Assembly: GCA_021202335.1 (NCBI GenBank)
Contig: JAJQDE010000042.1
Coordinates: 27,442 to 91,441, forward strand
DNA: 64,000 bases
From: Lachnospiraceae bacterium
Lineage (GTDB): Bacteria; Bacillota; Clostridia; Lachnospirales; Lachnospiraceae
Reading direction: 5' to 3'
How positions within the stretch are numbered: the stretch's first letter is position 1; every line of letters begins with the position of its first letter. This document shows, in pieces, positions 25,664-34,800 of the stretch. The notes beneath the pieces are model-generated. The model did not search any database, was not told where the DNA came from, and was given only the letters and a program-made list of their open reading frames with translations. A program made the translations under genes and the position numbers.

Positions 25664-27535
25664 TTATTTCTTTATGGAGATAAAATAAATAAGAAGCATG
25701 GATGCAATCAGGACAACGCAGGAGCCGGCAAGGTTAAGCGAAAAAATGCCGGACAGGTCAATGATATCGGACCAGCCTGAAATGGTGATGACTGCAAGAA
25801 GAATGCCTACTATTCCCTCGCCGGCAATCAGCCCCGAGCAGAACAGAATACCGCCGGGTGTCTGTGCGCCGCTGTTTTTCTTATCTGCAAGGAAGCGTAT
25901 CGAGCCGCCAAGCATGATTGCCGCGCTAAGCTCAAACGGCAGATAAAGCCCGATTGCCACGGGAAGGACGGGAACGCCGAGCGATTCCACGGCAAGCGCG
26001 ATGAATACGCCGATAAACACAAGCGTCCACGGCAGATTTCCGTCCATGATGCCCTCTATGATAAGCTTCATGAGTGTCGCCTGCGGCGCGGAAAGCTCTG
26101 CCGAGCCAAAGCCCCACGCCCTGTCTAAAAGGATAAGCACAACGCCGATAGTCAGCGAGGAGAAAAATACGCCTATAAGCTCGCCAATCTGCTGCTTTTT
26201 CGGCGTAGCGCCCAACAGATATCCCGTCTTTAAATCCTGCGATGTGTCGCCTGCCATTGCCGCGATGATACAGATAACGGAGCCTATGGCAATCGCGCCC
26301 TTCATGCCGTGCGCCCCGGTATCGCCCGTTAGCTTCAGAATAAGCGTGGTGAATAAGAGCGTCGCAATAGCCATGCCTGATACTGGGTTGTTGCTGCTGC
26401 CGACAAGACCTACCATGCGCGAGGAAACAGCGGCAAAGAAAAATCCGAAAAGCACAATCATAACCGCGCCCAAAAGCGTGACCGGAATGGGAGGCAGCAG
26501 CCATATGATAACAGTCATGATGAGCACGCCTGTAAGGATTGTGCGCATGGACAAATCGCGCTGCGGGTCATTTGAGCCGTCAGCGCTTCCCTGAGCCGCC
26601 TGCTTTACTGTGGCGATAAAGGTTTTTACTATGAGAGGGAGGGACTTGAGCAGACTGATGATGCCGCCCGCAGCCACTGCGCCGGCTCCGATATAACGGA
26701 TGTAGCTGCTCCATATTGCGGATGCGCCGCCCTCGGCGTACAATTCCGCAATCGGGGCATTGCCGGGGTAGAGCGTGAGCGTTTCCCCAAAGGTGTTGAT
26801 CATGGGAATAAGCGCCAGCCAGCCGATGATGCCGCCCGCAAACATGTAGGAAGCAATTTTTGCACCACAGATATATCCCACGCCCAAAAGCGCGGGATAT
26901 ATTTCCGTGGAGGCTTCGGTTTTGAGGGCATTTAATTTCAGGGTGATATATGAGGGAACAAGCTTGAACCCGTCCGTTATCAGCTTTATCAGCGCGGAAA
27001 CGCCCATGCCGGAGAAAACCAAAAGCGCACCCTCGCCGCCCTTTTCTCCCGCGCGCAGCACCTCGGCGCACGCTTTTCCCTCGGGATAGGGCAGCGTGTC
27101 ATTCTCCCTGACAATCAGCGCGCTTCGAAGCGGCACCATAAAGAGCACGCCCAAAATACCGCCGCAGAGAGATATTAGCGCAATGGTAATCAGGCTTGGC
27201 GTGTCAATCACATCCTGCGCCGCCCACAAAAAAAGCACGGGAATTGTAAAGATTGCGCCTGCCGCAAGCGATTCGCCCGCCGAGCCGATGGTCTGCACCA
27301 TATTGCTTTCGAGGAGTGAATCCCGCCGCATGATAACGCGGATGACGCCCATTGATACGACGGCGGCGGGGATGGAGGCGGAGATGGTCATGCCGACCCT
27401 AAGCCCTAAATATGCGTTTGCCGCTCCAAATACAACGGCAAGAAGGACGCCGGTTATAATTGCCGTGGGCGTCAGCTCTGCCGCTTTTTGACGTGTGTCT
27501 TGTTTGCCGTGGTGCGAAAAATTTTTCCTGCTCAT
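25664..27535 (-). CDS. OPT family transporter (oligopeptide/metal-chelate type)
   Basis: The 623-residue protein is almost wholly hydrophobic, with about 15 membrane segments. The OPT signature near the N-terminus is clear: ANAYLGLRVGMTISASIPAA. Further family motifs are GSAGESLAAGAIF and a GYICGAKIASYMFAGG segment. Bacterial OPT proteins import small peptides or metal complexes; the substrate cannot be read from sequence. AAGGCGG precedes the start on the minus strand. Its stop is 14 bases from the stop of the convergent beta-galactosidase gene. Confidence 0.9.
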   Translation of the reverse strand: MSRKNFSHHGKQDTRQKAAELTPTAIITGVLLAVVFGAANAYLGLRVGMTISASIPAAVVSMGVIRVIMRRDSLLESNMVQTIGSAGESLAAGAIFTIPVLFLWAAQDVIDTPSLITIALISLCGGILGVLFMVPLRSALIVRENDTLPYPEGKACAEVLRAGEKGGEGALLVFSGMGVSALIKLITDGFKLVPSYITLKLNALKTEASTEIYPALLGVGYICGAKIASYMFAGGIIGWLALIPMINTFGETLTLYPGNAPIAELYAEGGASAIWSSYIRYIGAGAVAAGGIISLLKSLPLIVKTFIATVKQAAQGSADGSNDPQRDLSMRTILTGVLIMTVIIWLLPPIPVTLLGAVMIVLFGFFFAAVSSRMVGLVGSSNNPVSGMAIATLLFTTLILKLTGDTGAHGMKGAIAIGSVICIIAAMAGDTSQDLKTGYLLGATPKKQQIGELIGVFFSSLTIGVVLILLDRAWGFGSAELSAPQATLMKLIIEGIMDGNLPWTLVFIGVFIALAVESLGVPVLPVAIGLYLPFELSAAIMLGGSIRFLADKKNSGAQTPGGILFCSGLIAGEGIVGILLAVITISGWSDIIDLSGIFSLNLAGSCVVLIASMLLIYFISIKK

Positions 27536-27600
27536 AATCAGCCGCCTTTTTGATGCTTTTTATATGAGTGTTTCCAATACGGCATCTTTTATACCAAATG

Positions 27601-27632
27601 CAGCGCAATTTTGCCTGCGCAATTTTGCGCTG
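27601..27632. repeat. Overlapping direct and inverted repeats between two minus-strand genes
   Basis: GCGCAATTTTGC occurs at 27603-27614 and again at 27617-27628. CAGCGCAA (27601-27608) is the reverse complement of TTGCGCTG (27625-27632), and GCGCAA/TTGCGC at 27617-27630 also form a hairpin. No T tract follows on the minus strand, so this is not a standard terminator. Confidence 0.5.
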
Positions 27633-27657
27633 TGTAGTCTTGGACGGGTAAAAAATT

Positions 27658-28146
27658 TTACTCCGCGCTGTAATTTACGCACTGATAGTTTCCGACAAGG
27701 AATTTGCATACGGCAATGATGGGAAACAGACCTGACAGGAAGCCGATTACCATTGTGTCCTGCTCGGATTTGTACTCGAGCCTTGCGTACAGCCTTGTGT
27801 AGCAGGTGCCGAGGCATATGATAAAAAGAGCAAAGCAGCAGAGATTACCGATTATCGGAACAAACATAAGAACAAGAGCTATCGCCCACCAAAATCTGAA
27901 AACGGCGGCGGGGACGACAAACGAACCGAAAAACATAATGCTCTCATCGCCGTTTAAGGCAGCATCCGCGACAGCGTACAGATTACCGCCAGGAACCCAC
28001 GCCAGCCACGGCTTGTCATAGCCTAAAGCCTTGAGCGCCTTCATATGCGAAACAGAGCTGAGTACATAAAATACCGCTACGGCAAGCAGCGTAAGAATCG
28101 CAAAGAAGCCCGCTACTGCCAAAATTGCCAATACACTTGAATTCAT
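27658..28146 (-). CDS. Small multi-pass membrane protein, function unknown
   Basis: The 162-residue protein has about four hydrophobic segments. A polar stretch, MKALKALGYDKPWLAWVPGG, lies after the first membrane helix, followed by NLYAVADAALNGDES; this loop looks like the family-defining feature of small clostridial membrane proteins. An upstream extension is open, but the ATG at 28146 has GGAGG seven bases away and is the preferred start. Function not recognised. Confidence 0.75.
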   Translation of the reverse strand: MNSSVLAILAVAGFFAILTLLAVAVFYVLSSVSHMKALKALGYDKPWLAWVPGGNLYAVADAALNGDESIMFFGSFVVPAAVFRFWWAIALVLMFVPIIGNLCCFALFIICLGTCYTRLYARLEYKSEQDTMVIGFLSGLFPIIAVCKFLVGNYQCVNYSAE

Positions 28147-28260
28147 AAAATATCCTCCATATAAATTAATTGTAAATAATATAATGATTGAAACGACTTG
28201 AAGCCGGCAGCCGAACATCTGTGCCAGTATATGACATATTTTCCGGGGCGTCAATAGAAC

Positions 28261-28276
28261 CGGTACCAAAGTACCG
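28261..28276. repeat. Inverted repeat between divergent genes
   Basis: CGGTAC (28261-28266) and GTACCG (28271-28276) form a perfect 6-bp inverted repeat with spacer CAAA, about 55 bases upstream of the csoR promoter. It could be a second regulator site; nothing else supports this. Confidence 0.35.
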
Positions 28277-28331
28277 AGCAAAAAATTTTATGCCGCTTTT
28301 AGCAGTTAAAAAAATAATAGGGCATATTATA

Positions 28332-28360
28332 TTGACAAATACCATACAAGGGTATACTAT
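28332..28360 (+). promoter_or_regulatory. csoR promoter with CsoR operator in the spacer
   Basis: TTGACA (28332-28337) and TACTAT (28355-28360) are 17 bases apart, a near-consensus promoter. An inverted repeat, ATACC (28339-28343) and GGTAT (28351-28355) around seven bases, fills the spacer. CsoR operators have this TACC...GGTA form, so binding would block RNA polymerase and give copper-induced autoregulation of the whole copper unit. Confidence 0.8.
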
Positions 28361-28406
28361 ATTATCAGCATATACAAGGGCTGTCATTAATACGAAAGGA
28401 AGGGTG

Positions 28407-28775
28407 ATGCAGATGGCGAAAGCGGATAAACAAAAAAATATGCCAAAGGAAAATCATGAGGAGTCCGTAAGCGGGGCATACTGTGAGGGATGCGCACACA
28501 GAAAAAAGCAGCGCGACGAAAAAGAGCTTAGGTATTTGAAGAACCGCCTGAGCCGCATAGAGGGTCAGGTGCGCGGCATTAAGGGAATGGTGGAAAGGGA
28601 CGCGTACTGCACTGATATTCTCATTCAGGTGGCGGCAGTCAACGCCGCGCTGAACAGCTTTAACCGTGTCCTGCTTGCAAACCACATTAAAACGTGTGTG
28701 ACGGATGATATACGCGAGGGTAAGGAAGAAACGGTGGATGAGCTGATTAAAACGATTAAGAAATTAATGCGTTGA
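28407..28775 (+). CDS. csoR: CsoR-type copper-sensing repressor
   Basis: The 122-residue protein belongs to the CsoR/RcnR/FrmR family of all-helical repressors. The core starts at YLKNRLSRIEGQVRGIKGMV near residue 43. The copper ligands are present as Cys68, His93 and Cys97, with the same spacing (25 and 4) as Cys36, His61 and Cys65 of Mycobacterium CsoR, so copper(I) is the likely signal. Unusual is a 35-residue N-terminal extension with an extra CEGCAH motif (Cys26, Cys29, His31). ATG 28407 follows AAGGAAGGG; ATG 28413 is an alternative start. The promoter with operator is directly upstream. Confidence 0.93.
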   Translation: MQMAKADKQKNMPKENHEESVSGAYCEGCAHRKKQRDEKELRYLKNRLSRIEGQVRGIKGMVERDAYCTDILIQVAAVNAALNSFNRVLLANHIKTCVTDDIREGKEETVDELIKTIKKLMR

Positions 28776-28803
28776 AACGTTTTAGATTAGAATGGAGATT
28801 AAT

Positions 28804-29172
28804 ATGGGCAATATAATTATCATAGCGGCGCTTGCCGTAATTATATTTTTTGCAGTCAGGGGAACAATAAAGCATACAAAGGGCGAAGGCGGCTGCTGCG
28901 GAGGCTCCGGCGCGGGCATTACGGAAACAAAGGAGCTTTCGGGTAAGGTAACAGCCGTAAAAATTATTGAAATAGAAGGTATGCACTGTGAAAACTGTAA
29001 GAACAGCGTGGAGCGTTCCATCAATAAGATTGAGGGGGCTGTCGGAAAGGTAAATCTCAAAAAAAATATCTGCGAGGTATCGATGGACAGGGAGATATCC
29101 GACGAAACGCTGCGGATTGCGGTGGAACGGCTGGATTTCAAGGTAAAGAGCATAAAAAACAGGGACGAATAG
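28804..29172 (+). CDS. Membrane-anchored HMA-domain protein
   Basis: The 122-residue protein starts with one membrane segment (residues 2-18), followed by a basic stretch and CCGGSG, resembling the short FeoB-associated Cys-rich membrane proteins. From about residue 51 it has a heavy-metal-associated domain with the metal site GMHCENC. It lies between csoR and copA, so it probably binds copper(I) at the inner membrane face and passes it to CopA. ATG 28804 is chosen because GGAG at 28794-28797 stands six bases upstream; an ATG at 28792 would include that site. Confidence 0.82.
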   Translation: MGNIIIIAALAVIIFFAVRGTIKHTKGEGGCCGGSGAGITETKELSGKVTAVKIIEIEGMHCENCKNSVERSINKIEGAVGKVNLKKNICEVSMDREISDETLRIAVERLDFKVKSIKNRDE

Positions 29173-29193
29173 CCTTTGGGAAAGGAGAAAACG

Positions 29194-31800
29194 ATGGAGC
29201 AGTATACAGTGACCGGCATGAGTTGCGCCGCCTGCAGCAGCAGGGTGGAAAAGGCCGTGTCTAAGGTGGCAGGCGTGAGCGCATGCTCCGTCAGTCTGCT
29301 GACAAACTCAATGGGCGTGGAGGGAACGGCAAGCCCGGAGGATATTATCGGCGCGGTGGAGGCGGCAGGCTATGGCGCTTCGCTAAAGGGAGGCGCGGCA
29401 TCCGACGGCTTGCGCTCCGCTTCGCAGGAGGATATGCTTGCGGACAGGGAAACGCCGGTCTTAAAAAAGCGGCTTATTTATTCGCTGGTTTTCTTAGTCG
29501 TACTTATGTATTTTTCCATGGGACATACGATGTGGGGCTTTCCCCTGCCCTCCATATTGGAGGGTAATCATATTGCCATGGGTCTGATACAGCTTTTGCT
29601 GACGGCGGCAGTGATGGTGATCAATCAGAAGTTTTTTATCAGCGGATTTAAGGGGCTTTGGCACAGAGCGCCTAACATGGATACGCTGGTCGCGCTGGGT
29701 TCGGCGGCAGCATTTGTTTACAGCACATACGCGCTTTTTGCGATGACCGACGCGCAGCTTAAAGGCGACGCGGACGCGGTCATGAACTATATGCATGAGT
29801 TTTACTTTGAGTCTGCGGCGATGATTTTGACGCTTATAACCGTGGGCAAAATGCTTGAGGCGCGCTCTAAGGGAAAAACGACCGATGCGCTAAAGGGGCT
29901 TATGCGTATTTCGCCTAAAACGGCGACCGTCGTGCGGGACGGAAGCGAGAGCACGGTTGAGATTACCGAGGTGGTAAAGGGCGATATCTTCGTCGTAAGA
30001 CCCGGTGAAAGCATTCCGGTGGACGGGATTGTGCTTGAGGGAGAAAGCGCCGTGAATGAGTCCGCGCTTACGGGTGAAAGTATTCCGGTGGATAAGGCAA
30101 AAGGCGACAGGGTATCCGCCGCCACAATAAACCAATCGGGCTTTATCAGATGTGAGGCCGTGAGGGTAGGCGAGGACACGACGCTTGCAAGGATTATTCA
30201 GATGGTGAGCGACGCCGCAGCCACCAAGGCGCCGATTGCGAAGGTCGCCGACCGTGTGTCCGGCGTGTTTGTGCCGGCGGTCATTGCAATCGCTTTTGTA
30301 ACGATACTTATTTGGCTTTTGGCAGGGCAGAGCGTGGGCTTTGCGCTTGCAAGGGGAATATCCGTGCTGGTGATAAGCTGCCCGTGTGCGCTCGGGCTTG
30401 CGACTCCTGTTGCAATCATGGTCGGAAACGGTGTGGGCGCAAGGAACGGAATTTTGTTTAAGACGGCGGCTTCGCTTGAGGAAACCGGAAGAGTGCGGAT
30501 TGTCGCGCTTGACAAGACAGGGACGATTACAAGCGGAATGCCGAAGGTGACGGATGTAATCCCTGCTGAGGGCGTCGATGAAAACAGGCTTTTGGCGGCT
30601 GCGTATGCGTTGGAGGAAAAGAGCGAGCACCCGCTTGCGCGTGCGGTATGCGAGTATGCCGCGGGCTATTTCGTCGAGAACGGAAACAGGGACGGATATG
30701 CGGCGCAGCTTACGGATTTTGAAGCGCTTTCGGGAAACGGCGTCCGTGCGGTGTGCGGCGGTAAAAGACTGTTTGGCGGAAGCGGCAGCTTTATCGGGAA
30801 AAAGACTGCCATACCTGATGCGTTGTCCGAAAGGGCAAAGGAGCTGTCCGGGCAGGGAAAAACACCATTGTTTTTCACCTGTGAAAATGATGCGGGCGGG
30901 GATGAGCTTATCGGGCTTATCGCCGTCGCGGATGTGATTAAGGAGGACAGCGCGCAGGCAGTAAGAGAGCTGGAGGATATGGGAATACGCGTGGTCATGC
31001 TTACGGGCGACAACGAGCGCACGGCGCGTGCAATCGGCGAGCAGGCGGGAGTGGCAAATGTCATAGCCGGCGTACTTCCCGACGGCAAGGAAAGCGTGAT
31101 AAGAGCGCTTAAGGAAGAAGGCAGGGTGGCGATGGTCGGCGACGGCATAAACGACGCGCCGGCGCTGACAAGGGCGGATATAGGCATTGCGATTGGCGCG
31201 GGAACGGATATCGCAATTGACGCGGCGGACGTGGTGCTTATGAAGAACAGGCTCTCAGATGTGCCTGCAGCAATCCGTTTAAGCCGCAAGACGCTCCGCA
31301 ACATTCATGAAAACCTGTTTTGGGCGTTTTTCTATAATGTAATAGGTATTCCGCTTGCAGCAGGGGTGTGGATTCCGCTGTTTAATCTTCGATTAAACCC
31401 GATGTTTGCGGCAGCGGCAATGAGCCTTTCAAGCTTTTGCGTGGTGACAAACGCGCTGCGGTTAAATTTGGTAAATATAATGAACGCAGGAAATAAAAAC
31501 AGAAAACAAAAACAATCCGGAGAAAATTTGCCTGATACGGTAAAGTCCGGCGAGGATTTCTCCGAAATAAGAAAAGGAAGGGGTTTTACTATGACAAGGA
31601 CAATGAACATTGAGGGTATGATGTGCGGACACTGTGAGGCAAGAGTGAAAAAATGCCTTGAGGCGCTTGCTGAGGTTGAGAGCGCCGAGGTCAGCCATGA
31701 AAAGGGAACGGCGATTGTGACGTTAAACGCGGGGATTTCCGATGAGGCGCTTAAAAAGGAAGTGGAAGAGCAGGATTATAAGGTTACTTCCATACAGTAG
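29194..31800 (+). CDS. copA: CopA, copper-exporting P1B-type ATPase with N- and C-terminal HMA domains
   Basis: The 868-residue pump expels copper(I). Order: N-terminal HMA domain (MSCAAC, Cys11 and Cys14); two membrane pairs; actuator domain with the TGES loop in [11 protein letters not shown]; the transmembrane metal site CPC at 396-398; phosphorylated Asp440 in DKTGT; the SEHPLA motif of the nucleotide domain; [10 protein letters not shown]; the last two membrane helices. A polar linker (about residues 765-799) then leads to a second HMA domain with MMCGHC (Cys811, Cys814). The ATG at 29194 follows AAAGGAG. The C-terminal domain may also be made separately; see the nested entry. Confidence 0.96.
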   Translation: MEQYTVTGMSCAACSSRVEKAVSKVAGVSACSVSLLTNSMGVEGTASPEDIIGAVEAAGYGASLKGGAASDGLRSASQEDMLADRETPVLKKRLIYSLVFLVVLMYFSMGHTMWGFPLPSILEGNHIAMGLIQLLLTAAVMVINQKFFISGFKGLWHRAPNMDTLVALGSAAAFVYSTYALFAMTDAQLKGDADAVMNYMHEFYFESAAMILTLITVGKMLEARSKGKTTDALKGLMRISPKTATVVRDGSESTVEITEVVKGDIFVVRPGESIPVDGIVLEGESAVNESALTGESIPVDKAKGDRVSAATINQSGFIRCEAVRVGEDTTLARIIQMVSDAAATKAPIAKVADRVSGVFVPAVIAIAFVTILIWLLAGQSVGFALARGISVLVISCPCALGLATPVAIMVGNGVGARNGILFKTAASLEETGRVRIVALDKTGTITSGMPKVTDVIPAEGVDENRLLAAAYALEEKSEHPLARAVCEYAAGYFVENGNRDGYAAQLTDFEALSGNGVRAVCGGKRLFGGSGSFIGKKTAIPDALSERAKELSGQGKTPLFFTCENDAGGDELIGLIAVADVIKEDSAQAVRELEDMGIRVVMLTGDNERTARAIGEQAGVANVIAGVLPDGKESVIRALKEEGRVAMVGDGINDAPALTRADIGIAIGAGTDIAIDAADVVLMKNRLSDVPAAIRLSRKTLRNIHENLFWAFFYNVIGIPLAAGVWIPLFNLRLNPMFAAAAMSLSSFCVVTNALRLNLVNIMNAGNKNRKQKQSGENLPDTVKSGEDFSEIRKGRGFTMTRTMNIEGMMCGHCEARVKKCLEALAEVESAEVSHEKGTAIVTLNAGISDEALKKEVEEQDYKVTSIQ
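31591..31800 (+). CDS. Possible CopZ copper chaperone from an internal start inside copA
   Basis: This is an in-frame internal reading frame of copA (from codon 800). ATG 31591 is preceded by AAAAGGAAGGGG at 31572-31583, a strong ribosome site with seven bases of spacing. The product would be 69 residues, the normal CopZ length, beginning [20 protein letters not shown] with the CxxC copper site. The sequence just before it reads like a polar linker rather than a folded domain. Either a former copA-copZ gene pair has fused with the copZ start retained, or both products are made. Production of the short form is inferred. Confidence 0.45.
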   Translation: MTRTMNIEGMMCGHCEARVKKCLEALAEVESAEVSHEKGTAIVTLNAGISDEALKKEVEEQDYKVTSIQ

Positions 31801-31851
31801 CCTGTGATTTTGCAGAGCATTCCCCCCGAATGTCGGACAGGAGGTAAGCTT

Positions 31852-34800
31852 TTGAAGAAACGGATTATATCTGTATTATTGGCTTTGACGCTTGCAGTGA
31901 CGGGGTTGCCCGTAAATGGCGCTCTGAGGGCTGATGCGGCGGAGCTTTCAGAGGATGAGGATAACTTATATCCATTTCAGCTTTCCGAAAACGGCAAGGC
32001 AATCGGCTCTGACGCAGTCGTGTACGAGGATATGGAATATCTCTCGGCGAACACGGTGAACGCGTTAGCGGATGATGCGCAGGAGGCGTATTTTGAATTT
32101 GTTGATTTGGTTGCGGAGGCAAGAAACGCGGGCGATGAGCTGAATGGCGCCGTTGCGGCAGTTGATGAGGATGGAACGCTGATATTTCAATATTCCATTC
32201 CGGTGGAGATGCTTTTGACTGCGGCGGAGGAGCTTGCGGAGGCTGCGGAAGAAAGCGCTTCGGAGGAAGCGGTCGAAGCGGAGGAAACGCAGCCGGAGGC
32301 TGACGAAACGCAGACCGAAGCGGAGAAATTGGCTGAAACGGTTGAGGCAGAGGAAACAACCGGAGCTGAGGAAACGACTGAAACAGAAGAAACGACCGAA
32401 ACGGAGGAAACAACTGAAGCGGAGGAATTGACTGAAACGGCTGAAGCAGAGGAAACAACCGAAACGGAAAGCGAAGTTTCGCAGGAGTCTGCGTTGACGT
32501 CGGAAAACATGGAGCTGCTTGCCGAATTTGCGGTAGAGGAATTTCCTGCCATTGAGAAGGTGCAGGCGGAGCTGATACTGGATTTAGGCTATAACAGCTC
32601 GATAATACAGCAGTACAACTCAACTCTGTCGTCAGACGACTGGTTCAGTGCGCAGCTTTCCACTGACCAGAAAACGATATTTGACGCGTCGGAGGAGATG
32701 CTTGAGGGAACGAACACGTTTGATTTTACCGTGTCGGGGGCTGTTTCCGACACTGACATCTGTCAAGGAATTTCGGCGCGTATTATGACCAATCCGTATC
32801 AGTGCGACTGGATGGATCTGTCGTCGACAGGCACGCTTGGAGTAAGCGCTACATACAGCAGCTCTGTATATACGTATTATGTAACAATCGGTAAGTCCGA
32901 GTATTACAGCTCGTCATTGAATGAAGAGGCAAATGAAACGGTTTTGGAGCTTGCCGAGGCGGCGCAGGAATACGCGGCGGAAAACTATTCCGATATGCCG
33001 GTGTACGGCATTGTAAAATACTTCGACGAATGGATTTGTGAAAATAATTATTACAATTATGATGGTGTGTATGGCAGCTCCGCAACAAATGCGAGCACTC
33101 GGAGAGCCTATTATTACTGCCATTCGTCGTATGGTATTCTGCTGAAGGGTTATGGCGTGTGCGAGAGCTATGCGCTTGCCATGACAAGGCTTCTCGATTC
33201 GCTCGGCATCCCGAATATGTACGCGACCGGGCAGGTAGTCGATGATGATGGAAATGAGTTGGGAGGGCATGCCTGGAATTATGTTCAAATGCCCGATGAA
33301 AGCTGGTATCTGCAGGACACTACATGGAACAGCAGCACTACAAAGGGAGCCTCGACGGAGGAATATCTCTTATGCGCTGACGACGGCTACCATTCTCCGA
33401 TGGGGAACCGATATACGATATACGATAAGGCGTTTGAATTTGTAACGCCGTCCTCAACAGCCTATCAGCCGTCGACGGAAACGATTTTCACGATTTCGCA
33501 GACATCGGTTGATTTGCTTGCCGGTGAAACGCAGACGCTGACATACACAAGCGATTACATAGACGCGGATAATGTTACGGAAACGTGGTCGAGCAGTGAC
33601 GAAACGGTTGCGACAGTGGACGAAAGCGGCGCGGTGACAGCAGTGTCAGCCGGTACCGCAGTGATTACCCTTACCATATTGGGGGTATCGGAAACGTGTA
33701 CGGTGGAGGTGTATGCGCTTTCTGAAACGGAGTTGTGGCTGTTTCCGGGTGAAACTCAGACGCTTACATATAGCGGACCGTATGATGCGGACGACAGTGT
33801 TGCGAAAACATGGAAAAGCAGCGACACGTCGGTTGCGACAGTGGACGAAAACGGCGTGGTGACGGCTGTGTCAGCCGGCGCTGCCGATATTACGCTGACA
33901 GTATCGGATATGACAATGACCTGTGAGGTAACTGTGTATTCGATTCCGGAAGTGGAGTCAATTACTTTTGACAATGGCAAAACCGCGGATCTTTCGGACA
34001 CCTGTGCAATAAGCGCGAAAACAAAAAATGAAACTCAGCAATATACGATTAACATAAACTATGATGAGGAAACAGCCTGCACTGCGGAGCAATTGATAGA
34101 AAAGGGCATTTTTGAAGCGCCCACTGCGGCATCCTCAAATGAAGCCGTTGCCACAGCCGCCTGCGAGGTGAGCGGTGACACAATAATCCTGACGGCAACG
34201 CTTTTGGCGGAGGGAAGCGCGGAAATTACGGTTTCCTTTGGAGGAAGCACGGCGACGCTTTCATTGACGGTGAAATCGGGTGCGCTTTCGCAGACGGAAT
34301 TAAATCTTATGCCAAAGGAAACGCAGACGCTCACATACAGCGGCGCATATGATGACGACGACAGCGTTGCAAAAACATGGTCGAGCAGCGATACCAAGGT
34401 GGCGAAGGTGGATAGCAGCGGCAAGGTGACTGCGGTGGCGGCAGGTACGGCAGAGATAACCTTTACTGCGGCGGATGTGGAATTAACCTGTACGGTGAAT
34501 GTGCATCAGATTTCTTCCATTACCTTTTCGGACGGAGGAAAAACGAGCCTGACAGCCTCATGCGGAATAACCAATACGGCAAAGGAAGCGCAGACGTTTA
34601 CTCTTACGGTAAATCAAAAGGCAGCGCAGCCTGCATATACGGCAGAGGAGCTGATAGAAAAGGGCATTTTTGAAGCGCCCACTGCGGCATCCTCAAATGT
34701 AGCCGCCGCGACAGCAGTCTGCGAGGTAAGCGAAGATACAATAACCCTTACGGTAACTCCAGTGGCAAAGGGAAGCGCAAAAATTACGCTCACGTTTGGC

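Noticed and set aside
31801..31851. RNA switch hiding the ribosome site of the Ig-like gene
   Set aside because: CCTGT/ACAGG and CATTC/GAATG can pair, but each helix has only five base pairs and a C-rich loop; too weak to claim.
32320..32470. CRISPR-like or VNTR array in the Glu/Thr tract
   Set aside because: The repeats are irregular codon-level repeats inside an open frame, without spacers.
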